NCBI GenBank assembly: GCA_947382415.1
Contig: CANCYO010000023.1
Span: 1-40,684, forward strand
Reading direction: 5' to 3'
From: an uncultured Lachnospiraceae bacterium
GTDB lineage: Bacteria; Bacillota; Clostridia; Lachnospirales; Lachnospiraceae
DNA: 40,684 nt
Part shown: positions 16,894 through 24,833 of the stretch, piece by piece
Numbering within the stretch: the stretch's first letter is position 1
Layout: every line of letters begins with the position of its first letter
Notes under the pieces: generated by a model
What the model saw: the letters and a program-made list of their open reading frames with translations, nothing else
Databases searched by the model: none
Told to the model about the DNA's origin: nothing
Position numbers and translations under genes: made by a program

Positions 16894-17802
16894 TCACGCT
16901 TGTCCCATCAGGTCGATCAATCTGTCCAAATCATCATGATTATAAAATTCTATCTCGATCTTACCGGCGCCCTCTCCCTTAGATGTCACGGTAACCTTTG
17001 TGCTCAGACGCTGCTTCAACTTTTCCTCAATATCCTGATAGATGGCCTCAAGCGTTTTGTCGTCCGGCTTTTTGGGTTTAGCCGGCTTGTGAAGATTTTT
17101 TACCAGCTTTTCCACATCACGGACACTGAGCTTTTCGTCAAAAATCTTCTGGGCCAGACTATATTGTTCCTCTGCATCCTCCACAGCCAGAAGCGCCCGG
17201 GCATGTCCGGTAGAAATCATATCGTCTATCACCATCTGCTGCACTTCGTCTGAGAGCTTCAACAATCTCACAGAATTGGTAACTGCGGCACGGCTCTTGG
17301 ACACACGCTCCGCCACTTCGTCCTGCTTTAAATGGAATTCAGTCAACAGCCTTTTATAAGCCTGTGCCTCTTCTATAGGGTTTAAATCTTCGCGCTGAAT
17401 ATTCTCGATCAAAGAAATTTCCACAATTTCCTGCTCGGAATAATTGCGGATAATCACCGGCACTTCCTGCAGACCGGCCATGCGGGAGGCACGCCATCTG
17501 CGCTCTCCGGCAATAATTTCATAATGATCTTTTCGATCCTGTACTAAAATAGGCTGCAGCAGACCAAACTGCTTGATGGAATCGGCAAGCTCCTGCAGGG
17601 AATCCTCATCAAAATTCTTTCTGGGCTGCTCTCTGTTGGGTTCTACCATCGTAATCTTTACCATGGTCTCAGGCCCTTCTGTCCCTGTTTCCTTCTTTCC
17701 GGCAGCCGCGGATTCTTCCTTCTTTACTTTTGTCTCACCTACTACGTTCGGAATCAGAGAATCGATTCCCTTTCCCAGTCCTCTCTGTACTCTCGCTGCC
17801 AT
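16894..17802 (-). CDS. parB: Chromosome-partitioning protein ParB (Spo0J)
   Basis: A 302-residue CTP-dependent DNA clamp that loads at parS, spreads on origin-proximal DNA and recruits SMC. After a short N-terminal tail comes the ParB/Srx nucleotide-binding domain: PNREQPRKNF, then SIKQFGLLQPI, and the GERRWRA motif at residues 99-105. A helix-turn-helix for parS recognition follows (about 157-178, KQDEVAERVSKSRAAVTNSV) with TGHARALLA. The C-terminal dimerisation domain ends at DDLDRLIDLM. It starts 12 nt after parA. Its target sites at 19076, 19125 and 20138 lie within 3.3 kb. Confidence 0.97.
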   Translation of the reverse strand: MAARVQRGLGKGIDSLIPNVVGETKVKKEESAAAGKKETGTEGPETMVKITMVEPNREQPRKNFDEDSLQELADSIKQFGLLQPILVQDRKDHYEIIAGERRWRASRMAGLQEVPVIIRNYSEQEIVEISLIENIQREDLNPIEEAQAYKRLLTEFHLKQDEVAERVSKSRAAVTNSVRLLKLSDEVQQMVIDDMISTGHARALLAVEDAEEQYSLAQKIFDEKLSVRDVEKLVKNLHKPAKPKKPDDKTLEAIYQDIEEKLKQRLSTKVTVTSKGEGAGKIEIEFYNHDDLDRLIDLMGQA

Positions 17803-17813
17803 ACCCGCTCTCC

Positions 17814-18578
17814 TTATTTTTTATAATTAATTACCTCATCTGCCAGATTCAAATATGCCTCCGCTCCGGCAGATTTGGCATCATATCGTGTGATGGGCAT
17901 TCCATAGCTGGGCGCCTCCGCCAGTCGGATATTTCTGGGTATCAAGGTCTCATATACATGTGACTTTAAATTTTGTTTCACGTTTTCAACTACCTGCATG
18001 GATAGATTTGTACGGGAATCATACATGGTGAAGACCACACCCTCCATATCAAGAGGCGGATTCAGACGCTCCTTCACCAGATTCACGGTGTGAATCAATT
18101 GGCTTAATCCTTCCAACGCATAATACTCACATTGAATAGGAACGATCACGCTGTCTGCAGTGGTCATTGCATTGATCGTCAACATATTCAGAGAAGGGGG
18201 ACAGTCAATAATTATGAAATCAAAATTATCTTTTACATAATCTACTTCATTCTTTAGTATGTATTCCTTGCGTTCTACGCCGATCAGCTCGATCTCTGCC
18301 GCCGCCAGATTTACATTGGAGGGAACCACAGATACATTGTGAATGACGTCTCTGATCATGCAGTCGCCGATGGAACATTCACCAAGGATAAGTTCGTAGA
18401 TGGTATTGTCCAATTCATTCTTATCAATACCATATCCACTGGTAGTATTGCCCTGAGGATCTGTATCGATCACCAGAACTTTTTTCCCTTTCATTGCCAG
18501 AGCTGCTGATAAATTGATTGACGTGGTAGTCTTTCCCACTCCGCCTTTTTGATTTGCTATTGCAATTGTTCTTCCCAT
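17814..18578 (-). CDS. parA: Chromosome-partitioning ATPase ParA (Soj)
   Basis: A 254-residue P-loop ATPase of the MinD/ParA class. The deviant Walker A motif KGGVGKTTTS is at residues 11-20, with the signature lysine. Walker A' is DTDPQGNTTSGYG and Walker B is FIIIDCPPSLNML. ATP-bound dimers bind DNA, and ParB stimulates hydrolysis. In Firmicutes the protein also modulates DnaA activity. It is preceded by an extended -10 promoter and followed by parB with 11 nt between them. No fusion or missing motif is seen. Confidence 0.97.
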   Translation of the reverse strand: MGRTIAIANQKGGVGKTTTSINLSAALAMKGKKVLVIDTDPQGNTTSGYGIDKNELDNTIYELILGECSIGDCMIRDVIHNVSVVPSNVNLAAAEIELIGVERKEYILKNEVDYVKDNFDFIIIDCPPSLNMLTINAMTTADSVIVPIQCEYYALEGLSQLIHTVNLVKERLNPPLDMEGVVFTMYDSRTNLSMQVVENVKQNLKSHVYETLIPRNIRLAEAPSYGMPITRYDAKSAGAEAYLNLADEVINYKK

Positions 18579-18638
18579 ATTTCTTCGCCTTTCATCTTTG
18601 GGATTTTATTTTCATTTCTTTCAGTTTTCACATGTTCC

Positions 18639-18647
18639 ATTATAGCA
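18639..18647 (-). promoter_or_regulatory. Extended -10 promoter of parAB
   Basis: Minus-strand TGCTATAAT, about 60 nt before the parA ATG. No convincing -35 hexamer was found at the proper spacing, which is normal for extended -10 promoters. Confidence 0.5.
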
Positions 18648-18681
18648 TGGTTTTTTTCATATATCCATATCAAATGTTGTG

Positions 18682-18949
18682 ATTTTTAGTTTAACCGGGC
18701 CGATGGGAGGAGTCAGGGATTGTTTTGCAAGCTGGCTGCGGTTGGGTGTTTTCTAATAGTGCGGCTGTGAATCTCACAATTTACGGGCCGGCTATAAGGC
18801 GCATCCGTGCGCCGTATAGCCTAAAATGCGCATCCATGCGCATTTTTCCCTCAGATCCTGACCGCACTATAAGAAAACGCTCCAACCTCCGCCAACGCTT
18901 ACAAAACAATCCCTGCCTCCTCCCATCTCGGTACCGGCTAAATAAAAAT
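18682..18949. repeat. Palindromic element with two inner hairpins
   Basis: A 268-bp inverted repeat with arms of about 90 nt that match at roughly 85% with small gaps, for example GATGGGAGGAG and CAGGGATTGTTTTG in the left arm and their complements in the right. Between the arms are two perfect small hairpins. One is at 18790-18821 (GGCTATA, GGCGCA/TGCGCC, TATAGCC). The other is at 18823-18846 (AAAATGCGCAT/ATGCGCATTTT). Both share the core GCGCATCC(G/A)TGCGC. The drawn fold is a four-way junction. It is more GC-rich than its flanks, holds no credible gene, and lies between the parA promoter and the parS cluster. It may be a MITE-like or REP-like mobile palindrome or a structured RNA; neither is shown. 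Confidence 0.8.
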
Positions 18950-19015
18950 GCAATTATATATGTCCCTAAGTGAACCGAGTTGACAGTTAAAAAGATTACA
19001 GAAATAATATTTTTA

Positions 19016-19046
19016 TGTTTCACGCTTCATTTTTTTAATGTTTCAC
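19016..19046. promoter_or_regulatory. Two parS half-sites
   Basis: TGTTTCAC occurs at 19016-19023 and 19039-19046 without its mirror half. Each is one half of the parS palindrome found intact 30-100 bp away. They may be decayed parS sites or weak ParB contacts. Confidence 0.4.
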
Positions 19047-19075
19047 AGAATTTTTTACAATATCTAGGGTCTAAA

Positions 19076-19091
19076 TGTTTCACGTGAAACA
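19076..19091. promoter_or_regulatory. parS: parS site 1 (perfect)
   Basis: TGTTTCACGTGAAACA, identical to the Firmicutes consensus bound by ParB/Spo0J. It is located between the parA gene and the DegS-like gene. Confidence 0.95.
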
Positions 19092-19114
19092 TTATCTTGT
19101 GTCTGCTTTTAAAT

Positions 19115-19150
19115 AAAAGAGGAATGTTTCACGTGAAACATTCCTCTTTT
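19115..19150 (-). terminator. parS: 36-bp perfect palindrome containing parS site 2
   Basis: AAAAGAGGAATGTTTCAC is followed directly by its exact reverse complement. The central 16 bp (19125-19140) are a perfect parS. The outer AAAAGAGGAA/TTCCTCTTTT arms add a terminator-like stem and U-run. It begins 24 nt past the stop of the DegS-like gene, where its terminator would be expected. Confidence 0.8.
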
Positions 19151-19173
19151 GACAACTCTCTGTTAAATATCTG

Positions 19174-19671
19174 TTATTCTTCTGTATTTTGCTGTAATAT
19201 TTTCTGTAAAGCTTCAACTATCATTGATAATTCCAATTTTGCTCTGTCTGGATCCTGACTTATAAATTTGATACTTAATTGAATTTTGTGTAATACAGAT
19301 TCTAAATTATTGTATAGATTCAAATCAACAGTAGGTTCATTTACTTTTTTCTCAGTGTCTTTCAAAACTTCTTGCATAATGTTAATAATAGTGTCTAATT
19401 TTTCTACTCTCTTTTCTAATTGAGAATTCTGTTTCTCGTAATCTTCCTTTTCCATATTTGACTGTTCTAATTCACTTCTATGTAAATCCATATTCTTTCT
19501 TGGAGAAAAAATTCTAAAATCATCCTCTTCGTTTTCCTGTATCTTCTTATTAAAAGTTTGCGTCTCTTGAATATGTAAATTATTCGTATCAATCTGTGAT
19601 TGCAGATCAGTTCTCTCTTCACATAAATCAGATAATACATGATTCATTTCTTCATATAAATTTGCTTTCAT
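19174..19671 (-). CDS. DegS-like coiled-coil protein lacking a kinase domain
   Basis: A 165-residue soluble, Glu/Gln/Lys-rich protein. Residues 8-110 are predicted to be two long coiled-coil helices. The last 45 residues, SVLHKIQLSIKF then ISQDPDRAKLELSMIVEAL, resemble the first dimerisation helix of DegS/NarL-type histidine kinases, with His128 where the phospho-acceptor box lies. The sequence stops before the usual LRPMSLDDLG segment, and there is no ATPase domain. It has its own promoter and a downstream hairpin, and is therefore a separate unit between rsmG and parA. It could be a truncated kinase kept as a phospho-relay or scaffold, or simply a structural coiled coil. Codon use is more AT-rich than parA. 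Confidence 0.7.
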   Translation of the reverse strand: MKANLYEEMNHVLSDLCEERTDLQSQIDTNNLHIQETQTFNKKIQENEEDDFRIFSPRKNMDLHRSELEQSNMEKEDYEKQNSQLEKRVEKLDTIINIMQEVLKDTEKKVNEPTVDLNLYNNLESVLHKIQLSIKFISQDPDRAKLELSMIVEALQKILQQNTEE

Positions 19672-19720
19672 ATATAATCCCCGCTTTCATTTTACTTCCT
19701 TTTCAGAATAGTTTTATATA

Positions 19721-19749
19721 AATATACAGAGAACATTTTTATCTTGTCA
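19721..19749 (-). promoter_or_regulatory. Promoter of the DegS-like gene
   Basis: Minus-strand TGACAA, 17-nt spacer, TATATT, located in the rsmG-DegS-like spacer about 50 nt before the ATG. Confidence 0.5.
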
Positions 19750-19788
19750 CTTGTTTGGCCGGTACCTCCCGACTCAACATGGTCCAAC

Positions 19789-20514
19789 TTAATTAATAGG
19801 CTCTTTGGAAGGAAGTCCCGCTTTTCTCGGATATTTTATTGGCGTGGGTTTTACTTTCTCTATGATATAAAGATTGCGATAGATTTCAGAATCAGGTAGA
19901 TTAAAGTCTACTTGTCTCTCAATTTGTCCTCCAAGTATAGAGATTGCTTTTTGAGCAGCTTTAGTCTCTTCAGATGACTTTTCTGATTTATAGGAAATAA
20001 AATAACCGCCAACATGGACAAAAGGGAGGCAATATTCCGATAAAGTAGAAAGGTTTGCCACCGCTCTGGACACACAGAGGGTAAACTGTTCTCTCAGTTT
20101 ATCAGGTTTGGCAAAATCCTCCGCACGGCCATGTATTGTTTTCACGTGAAACAAATTCAATTTCTCGATAACAGCATCCAAAAATTGAATCCGTTTATTC
20201 AAAGAATCTAATAATGTCATTTGAATCTGGGGAAAAGCAATTTTTAATGCCAGGCCGGGAAACCCCGCTCCTGTTCCTACATCAATAACGGATATTTCCT
20301 GATCTATCTCATAAGCCTTCACAATAGAGAGACTGTCAACAAAATGTTTCTTCATCACATCCTCAAACTCTGTGATTGCCGTAAGATTCATAAATCCATT
20401 CCATTCTGTCAACATCTCATAATAGGTTAAAAATTGTTCTATCTGTTTTTCCGTAAGAGAAATACCAAGACTTTGTAAATCATGCTCAAATTGTTCTGTA
20501 TTATATTTCGCCAT
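19789..20514 (-). CDS. rsmG: 16S rRNA (guanine-527-N7)-methyltransferase RsmG
   Basis: A 241-residue SAM-dependent methyltransferase (formerly GidB) that methylates G527 of 16S rRNA in the small subunit; loss gives low-level streptomycin resistance in other bacteria. The SAM motif DVGTGAGFPGLALKIAF lies at residues 78-94, after the conserved NLTAITEFEDVMKKHFVDSL segment, and CVSRAVANL follows. It is downstream of mnmG with 19 nt between them, in the conserved mnmE-mnmG-rsmG order. The coding sequence contains a near-perfect parS site. Confidence 0.97.
   Translation of the reverse strand: MAKYNTEQFEHDLQSLGISLTEKQIEQFLTYYEMLTEWNGFMNLTAITEFEDVMKKHFVDSLSIVKAYEIDQEISVIDVGTGAGFPGLALKIAFPQIQMTLLDSLNKRIQFLDAVIEKLNLFHVKTIHGRAEDFAKPDKLREQFTLCVSRAVANLSTLSEYCLPFVHVGGYFISYKSEKSSEETKAAQKAISILGGQIERQVDFNLPDSEIYRNLYIIEKVKPTPIKYPRKAGLPSKEPIN
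20138..20153. promoter_or_regulatory. parS: parS-like site 3 within rsmG
   Basis: GTTTTCACGTGAAACA matches the 16-bp parS consensus at 14 positions; only the outer two bases differ. It is the only such site found inside a gene in this window. Confidence 0.8.
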
Positions 20515-20533
20515 ACTTATCTCCTTAGTGAAA

Positions 20534-22522
20534 TTAATAAGTTTCTCTTTTATTTCTGTGTTCCAGATATATCAGTAAAACAGAAATATCAGAGGGAGAT
20601 ACTCCTGAAATTCTGGAAGCCTGTCCCACAGATACAGGTCTGAATTCCTTCAGTTTCTGTCTTGCTTCCAAACGCAGAGACGGAACTTGATCATAATCTA
20701 AATCCTCCGGTATTTTTTTCTTCTCCATCTTTTTGTATTGTTCAACCTGACGTTTTTGCCTCAATATATAGCCTTCATATTTAATCTCAATCTCAACCTG
20801 CTCAATCACTTGAGAAATTAATTTATCACTTACTTTCACATAAAGCTTTTCTACCTCCTCAATGAAATAAGCCATAGAGTCATCCCTGGTTTTATCAATC
20901 TCTTTTAATGTTTCATAAGATAATTCGGGACGGCAGATCAACTCGGCAAGACTGGCTGCAGTTTTCAGGTAGGCGCTGTTATATTTCTCCAAAAAATTCT
21001 GAACCTCTTTATTGGCTCCCATCATGGTATTCTTCAGGCGTTCCATTTCTTTTTCGATTAAAAATTTCTTCGCCAGAACTTCTCTGTATTGTTCAAGAGA
21101 AATCAAACCCACCTGGAAACCTTTTTCTCTGAGGCGAAGGTCCGCATTATCCTGGCGAAGGAGTAGACGATATTCCGCACGGGAAGTCATCATACGGTAA
21201 GGTTCTCTGTTATCCTTTGTCACCAGATCGTCAATTAAGACTCCAATATAACTCTCTCCCCTGTCCAGTATCAAAGGTTCTTTGTTTAAAATCTCCATGG
21301 CCGCATTGATACCTGCTACCAGGCCCTGACTGGCTGCCTCTTCATAACCGCTGCTACCGTTAAACTGGCCGGCGCTGAATAATCCTTTTACCGATCGGAA
21401 TTCCAAAGTGGGATAGAGTTGTCCCGCTGCAATACAATCATATTCAATGGCATAGGCATTACGCACAATCTTACAATGTTCCAGACCGGGAACAGTGCGG
21501 TACATGGCAAGCTGTACATCCTCCGGCAGTGAGGAAGACATACCGCCGACATACATTTCATTTGTGTGAATTCCCTCCGGTTCAATGAATACCTGATGTC
21601 TTTCTTTCTCTGCAAACTTTACTACCTTGTCTTCAATGGAAGGACAATATCTGGGACCTGTTCCCTCGATAATTCCGGCATATATTGGCGAACGATCCAA
21701 GTTGTTTCGTATGATCTCATGGGTGTCTGCATTGGTATAAGTAAGCCAGCAGGAAACCTGCTCTTTTTGGATGTCTTCGGGATCTGTAGAAAAAGAAAAA
21801 GGTACAATCCTGTCGTCGCCAAACTGTTCTTCCATTTTCTCAAAATCAATACTTCTCTTATCCATCCTGGCAGGAGTACCTGTCTTAAAACGACGTAATA
21901 CAATTCCCATGTTTTGCAAAGATTCTGACAGATGTGTCGCTGATTGCAAACCATTAGGACCGGTATATGTGATAGCCTCTCCACAAAGACATCTGGAATT
22001 CAGATAAGTACCTGTACAGAGTATCACAGCTTTACATTCATAAATACCTCCGGTATAGATTCTGACTCCGGTAATTATTTTTCTTTGCAAATTATTATTA
22101 TCATATTCAGTTTTCCATAAAAGTTCGCATACCTCTGCCTGCTTGATTGTCAGATGCTCCTGATTCTCCAAAACCGTGCGCATGGCTCTGGTATAATCCG
22201 CTTTATCAGCCTGGGCTCTCAGAGAGTGAACTGCAGGACCCTTAGAAAGATTCAACATCTTAGATTGTATAAAGGTCTTGTCAATATTTTTTCCCATCTC
22301 ACCGCCCAGTGCGTCCAATTCCCTGACAAGATGTCCCTTTGAAGAACCTCCTATATTGGGATTGCAGGGCATCAGAGCAATACTGTCCACACTCACTGTA
22401 AAAATCACAGTCTCCAGACCAAGCCGTGCACAGGCAAGCGCCGCCTCACACCCCGCATGACCGGCGCCCACCACACAGACGTCTACACTCTCACGAACTT
22501 CATGAATCTTTTTATCCATCAT
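20534..22522 (-). CDS. mnmG: tRNA uridine-5-carboxymethylaminomethyl synthase subunit MnmG
   Basis: The FAD-binding subunit (formerly GidA) of the MnmE-MnmG complex, which installs (carboxymethyl)aminomethyl groups on the wobble uridine of several tRNAs. The FAD dinucleotide fold is at the N-terminus (VVGAGHAGCEAALACARLG), with NPNIGGSSKGHLVRE and the later GQFNGSSGYEEAASQGL. The C-terminal helical domain binding MnmE ends near SGVSPSDISVLLIYLE. The start is set at 22522 (AAGGG 8 nt ahead; protein begins MMDKKIHEV), 662 residues, because the longer frame would run into mnmE. The next codon is also ATG. It lies 16 nt after mnmE. Confidence 0.96.
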   Translation of the reverse strand: MMDKKIHEVRESVDVCVVGAGHAGCEAALACARLGLETVIFTVSVDSIALMPCNPNIGGSSKGHLVRELDALGGEMGKNIDKTFIQSKMLNLSKGPAVHSLRAQADKADYTRAMRTVLENQEHLTIKQAEVCELLWKTEYDNNNLQRKIITGVRIYTGGIYECKAVILCTGTYLNSRCLCGEAITYTGPNGLQSATHLSESLQNMGIVLRRFKTGTPARMDKRSIDFEKMEEQFGDDRIVPFSFSTDPEDIQKEQVSCWLTYTNADTHEIIRNNLDRSPIYAGIIEGTGPRYCPSIEDKVVKFAEKERHQVFIEPEGIHTNEMYVGGMSSSLPEDVQLAMYRTVPGLEHCKIVRNAYAIEYDCIAAGQLYPTLEFRSVKGLFSAGQFNGSSGYEEAASQGLVAGINAAMEILNKEPLILDRGESYIGVLIDDLVTKDNREPYRMMTSRAEYRLLLRQDNADLRLREKGFQVGLISLEQYREVLAKKFLIEKEMERLKNTMMGANKEVQNFLEKYNSAYLKTAASLAELICRPELSYETLKEIDKTRDDSMAYFIEEVEKLYVKVSDKLISQVIEQVEIEIKYEGYILRQKRQVEQYKKMEKKKIPEDLDYDQVPSLRLEARQKLKEFRPVSVGQASRISGVSPSDISVLLIYLEHRNKRETY

Positions 22523-22538
22523 ACAGATTACCCTTCCG

Positions 22539-23951
22539 TTATTTTCCCATACAGAATTTGCTGAAAATCTCATCCATCAGGTCATCTTCCACTTCCTCTC
22601 CGATGATCAGCCCCAGAGATGAATAAGCGCTCATCAGATCAATAGAATAAAAGTCTTCAGGCATATGATCTTCAATACTTTTCAGTACCAGTTCTAAACT
22701 TTCAAAAGCTTCTGTAAGAGCTTTCCTGTGACGAAGATTTGTGATTACAGGTTCTCCATGACTTTCGATCATTCCTTCAAAAAACAGTTTCTGAATGGTT
22801 TCACATAATTCCTTCATACCGCTTCCATCTTTTGTAGAAGTATAAATTAAGGTGCTATTACAAAGCATTTCATCTGAAAGAATCTGTTCTTCCTCTACTT
22901 TTTGTTCCAGATCGGATTTATTAAAAATAATAATTGATTTCTTATGATCAATTGTGGAAAAATGATTAATCATGGAAAAAATCTCTCTGTCGCTCTCATC
23001 CAGCTCCTGTGAGGCGTCTATCACACAGAGTATCAGATCTGCATCCTCTGCATACTGCTTAGCTTTCTCAACTCCTATTTTTTCTACCATGTCTTGTGTA
23101 TCATGAATACCGGCCGTATCTACAATATTGAGATGAATGCCGTTTATTTGAACACTCTCTCTCAGCACATCTCTCGTGGTTCCGGCTATATCTGTGACGA
23201 TCGCTCTGTCTTCTCCGAGAAGCATATTGAGGAGAGAAGATTTTCCTACATTCGGTTTTCCCAGAATTACTGTGGAGATACCTTCTTTTATCAGTCTTCC
23301 ATTGGTTGAAGTGGCGATGAGATCATTTATTTGATTATTGATTTCATATATCTTCTGATATAAGGTTTCGGGATATCCTTCCAGACTGATGTGTTCAGGA
23401 TCATCCAGAGCTGATTCTATAAAAGCAATCTCATAAATGAGTTGATCTCTTAATAGTTTAATTTTTGTATACAGGTTTCCCTGAAGTTGATTAATGGAAC
23501 ATTTTAAGGACAGCTCATTCTGGGAATGGATCAAATCCATGACGGCCTCTGCTCTGGACAGATCGATCCTTCCATTCAGAAAAGCCCTTTTGGTAAATTC
23601 CCCCGGCCCGGCAAGTCTTGCACCATTTTCACAGACAAGTTCAAGAATTTTCTGTACCACAAGTACACCGCCATGACAATGAATCTCCACAGTGTCTTCA
23701 GCAGTAAAGCTTTTTGGTTTCTTCATTACAGAAACCATCACTTCATCTATCACTTCATTTTCATTGGAAGGATTCACTATATAACCGTAATGTATGGTAT
23801 GACTTTTAACATCTCTCAGAATTTTTCTGCCGCCTGGAGTACGAAATACATGATCTCCTACCTCCACAGCCTTTTCACCACTGATTCTGATAATTGCGAT
23901 ACCGGCGTTTGAGAGAGCCGTGGCAATGGCGGCTATTGTGTCTGTGTTCAT
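22539..23951 (-). CDS. mnmE: tRNA modification GTPase MnmE
   Basis: A 470-residue GTPase (formerly TrmE/ThdF), partner of MnmG. The N-terminal tetrahydrofolate-binding domain contains MNTDTIAAIATA and HCHGGVLVVQKILE; helical segments flank an inserted G domain. The G domain has the P-loop GKPNVGKSS (231-239), the G2 motif TDIAGTTRD, G3 DTAGI and G4 NKSD. It ends in FCMGK, the conserved C(I/M/L)GK tail whose Cys is needed for modification. The start at 23951 follows AGAAGGA by 8 nt; an ATG 18 nt upstream is less likely. Confidence 0.97.
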   Translation of the reverse strand: MNTDTIAAIATALSNAGIAIIRISGEKAVEVGDHVFRTPGGRKILRDVKSHTIHYGYIVNPSNENEVIDEVMVSVMKKPKSFTAEDTVEIHCHGGVLVVQKILELVCENGARLAGPGEFTKRAFLNGRIDLSRAEAVMDLIHSQNELSLKCSINQLQGNLYTKIKLLRDQLIYEIAFIESALDDPEHISLEGYPETLYQKIYEINNQINDLIATSTNGRLIKEGISTVILGKPNVGKSSLLNMLLGEDRAIVTDIAGTTRDVLRESVQINGIHLNIVDTAGIHDTQDMVEKIGVEKAKQYAEDADLILCVIDASQELDESDREIFSMINHFSTIDHKKSIIIFNKSDLEQKVEEEQILSDEMLCNSTLIYTSTKDGSGMKELCETIQKLFFEGMIESHGEPVITNLRHRKALTEAFESLELVLKSIEDHMPEDFYSIDLMSAYSSLGLIIGEEVEDDLMDEIFSKFCMGK

Positions 23952-23981
23952 ATACAAATTCCTTCTCATTCCATATAATAA

Positions 23982-24017
23982 AAACCGGATATATGAATTA
24001 TATCACATACCCGGTTT
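23982..24017 (-). terminator. Hairpin terminator or attenuator between jag and mnmE
   Basis: Minus-strand AAACCGG...TGA pairs with TCA...CCGGTTT and is followed by TTTATTATA. It lies 41 nt after the jag stop and 30 nt before the mnmE start, leaving little room for a separate mnmE promoter. Confidence 0.65.
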
Positions 24018-24058
24018 ACTTGATACAAAAAATATTGGTACTTATGATCAGAAACTGA

Positions 24059-24796
24059 CTATCTCTTCAGAGTGACAACTACCCGTCTGAAAGGCTCATC
24101 TCCCTCGCTGTGTGTCGTCACATATTTATCATTCTGAAGCGCAGAATGAATAATCCGTCTCTCATAAGGATTCATGGGCTCCAGAGAAACAGGTCTCTTA
24201 GTCCTCTTTACCTTATAAGCAATATTCTTTGCCAGATTTTCCAGTGTTTCTCTTCTTCTCTCCCTATAATTCTCTGTGTCAACCTTTACTCTGATATAAT
24301 TTTCAGAACCCTTATTGACTACGAGAGATACCAGATACTGAAGGGAATCCAGAGTCTGTCCTCTCTTACCGATGAGAATACCCATCTCATCTCCGTTCAG
24401 GTCAATATCCATGGATTTTTCAGCAGCGTCATATCTTACAGCTACAGTTACCTCAAGATTCATAGCCTTAAACACATCATTGAGAAAAGTTTCCGCTCTT
24501 TTCTCAACAGAACCGTCAGAAACCGCAGAGACATTGTAGACAGTTTCTGTTTTTTGTGAATGATCAGTTTTTACAGATTCTGACACTTTGGAAATCACAG
24601 GAGAGTCAGTTTTTTCCTCAACCTCTTCTTTGATTGCGGCTTTGATCACAGCCGGCTTGGAACCGATTCCTAAAAATCCATTAGAACCTTCTTCTATCAC
24701 ATCATAATGGAGTCTATCGCTTGTCACACCTAACCTTTGACAGGCTTCAGTAATTGCATCACTCAAATTTTTGGCTGATACTTCAATAAATTCCAT
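24059..24796 (-). CDS. khpB: RNA-binding protein Jag/KhpB
   Basis: A 245-residue RNA-binding protein with three domains in order: the Jag_N domain (MEFIEVSAKNLSDAITEACQ), a type II KH domain (about 150-205, with MGILIGKRGQTLDSLQYLVS), and an R3H domain near the C-terminus (NPYERRIIHSALQ, then GDEPFRRVVVTLKR). KhpB pairs with KhpA and affects cell elongation and small-RNA handling in other Firmicutes. The start is at 24796 because GGAGGA lies 4 nt upstream; a longer frame to 24862 would overlap yidC. The 37-nt spacing from yidC fits the conserved rpmH-rnpA-yidD-yidC-jag order. Confidence 0.95.
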   Translation of the reverse strand: MEFIEVSAKNLSDAITEACQRLGVTSDRLHYDVIEEGSNGFLGIGSKPAVIKAAIKEEVEEKTDSPVISKVSESVKTDHSQKTETVYNVSAVSDGSVEKRAETFLNDVFKAMNLEVTVAVRYDAAEKSMDIDLNGDEMGILIGKRGQTLDSLQYLVSLVVNKGSENYIRVKVDTENYRERRRETLENLAKNIAYKVKRTKRPVSLEPMNPYERRIIHSALQNDKYVTTHSEGDEPFRRVVVTLKR

Positions 24797-24833
24797 ATAT
24801 TCCTCCATTCTTTCATATAATGAACATGAATAA

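Noticed and set aside
17974..17989. A parS-like string starting TGTTTCACGT inside parA
   Set aside because: Only the left half matches; the right half reads TTTCAA, so it agrees at about 11 of 16 bases, below what ParB is known to need.
18725..19023. Two open frames of about 80 codons (one per strand) in the parA-parS spacer
   Set aside because: Both run through the palindromic element, lack ribosome binding sites and show no protein-like composition.
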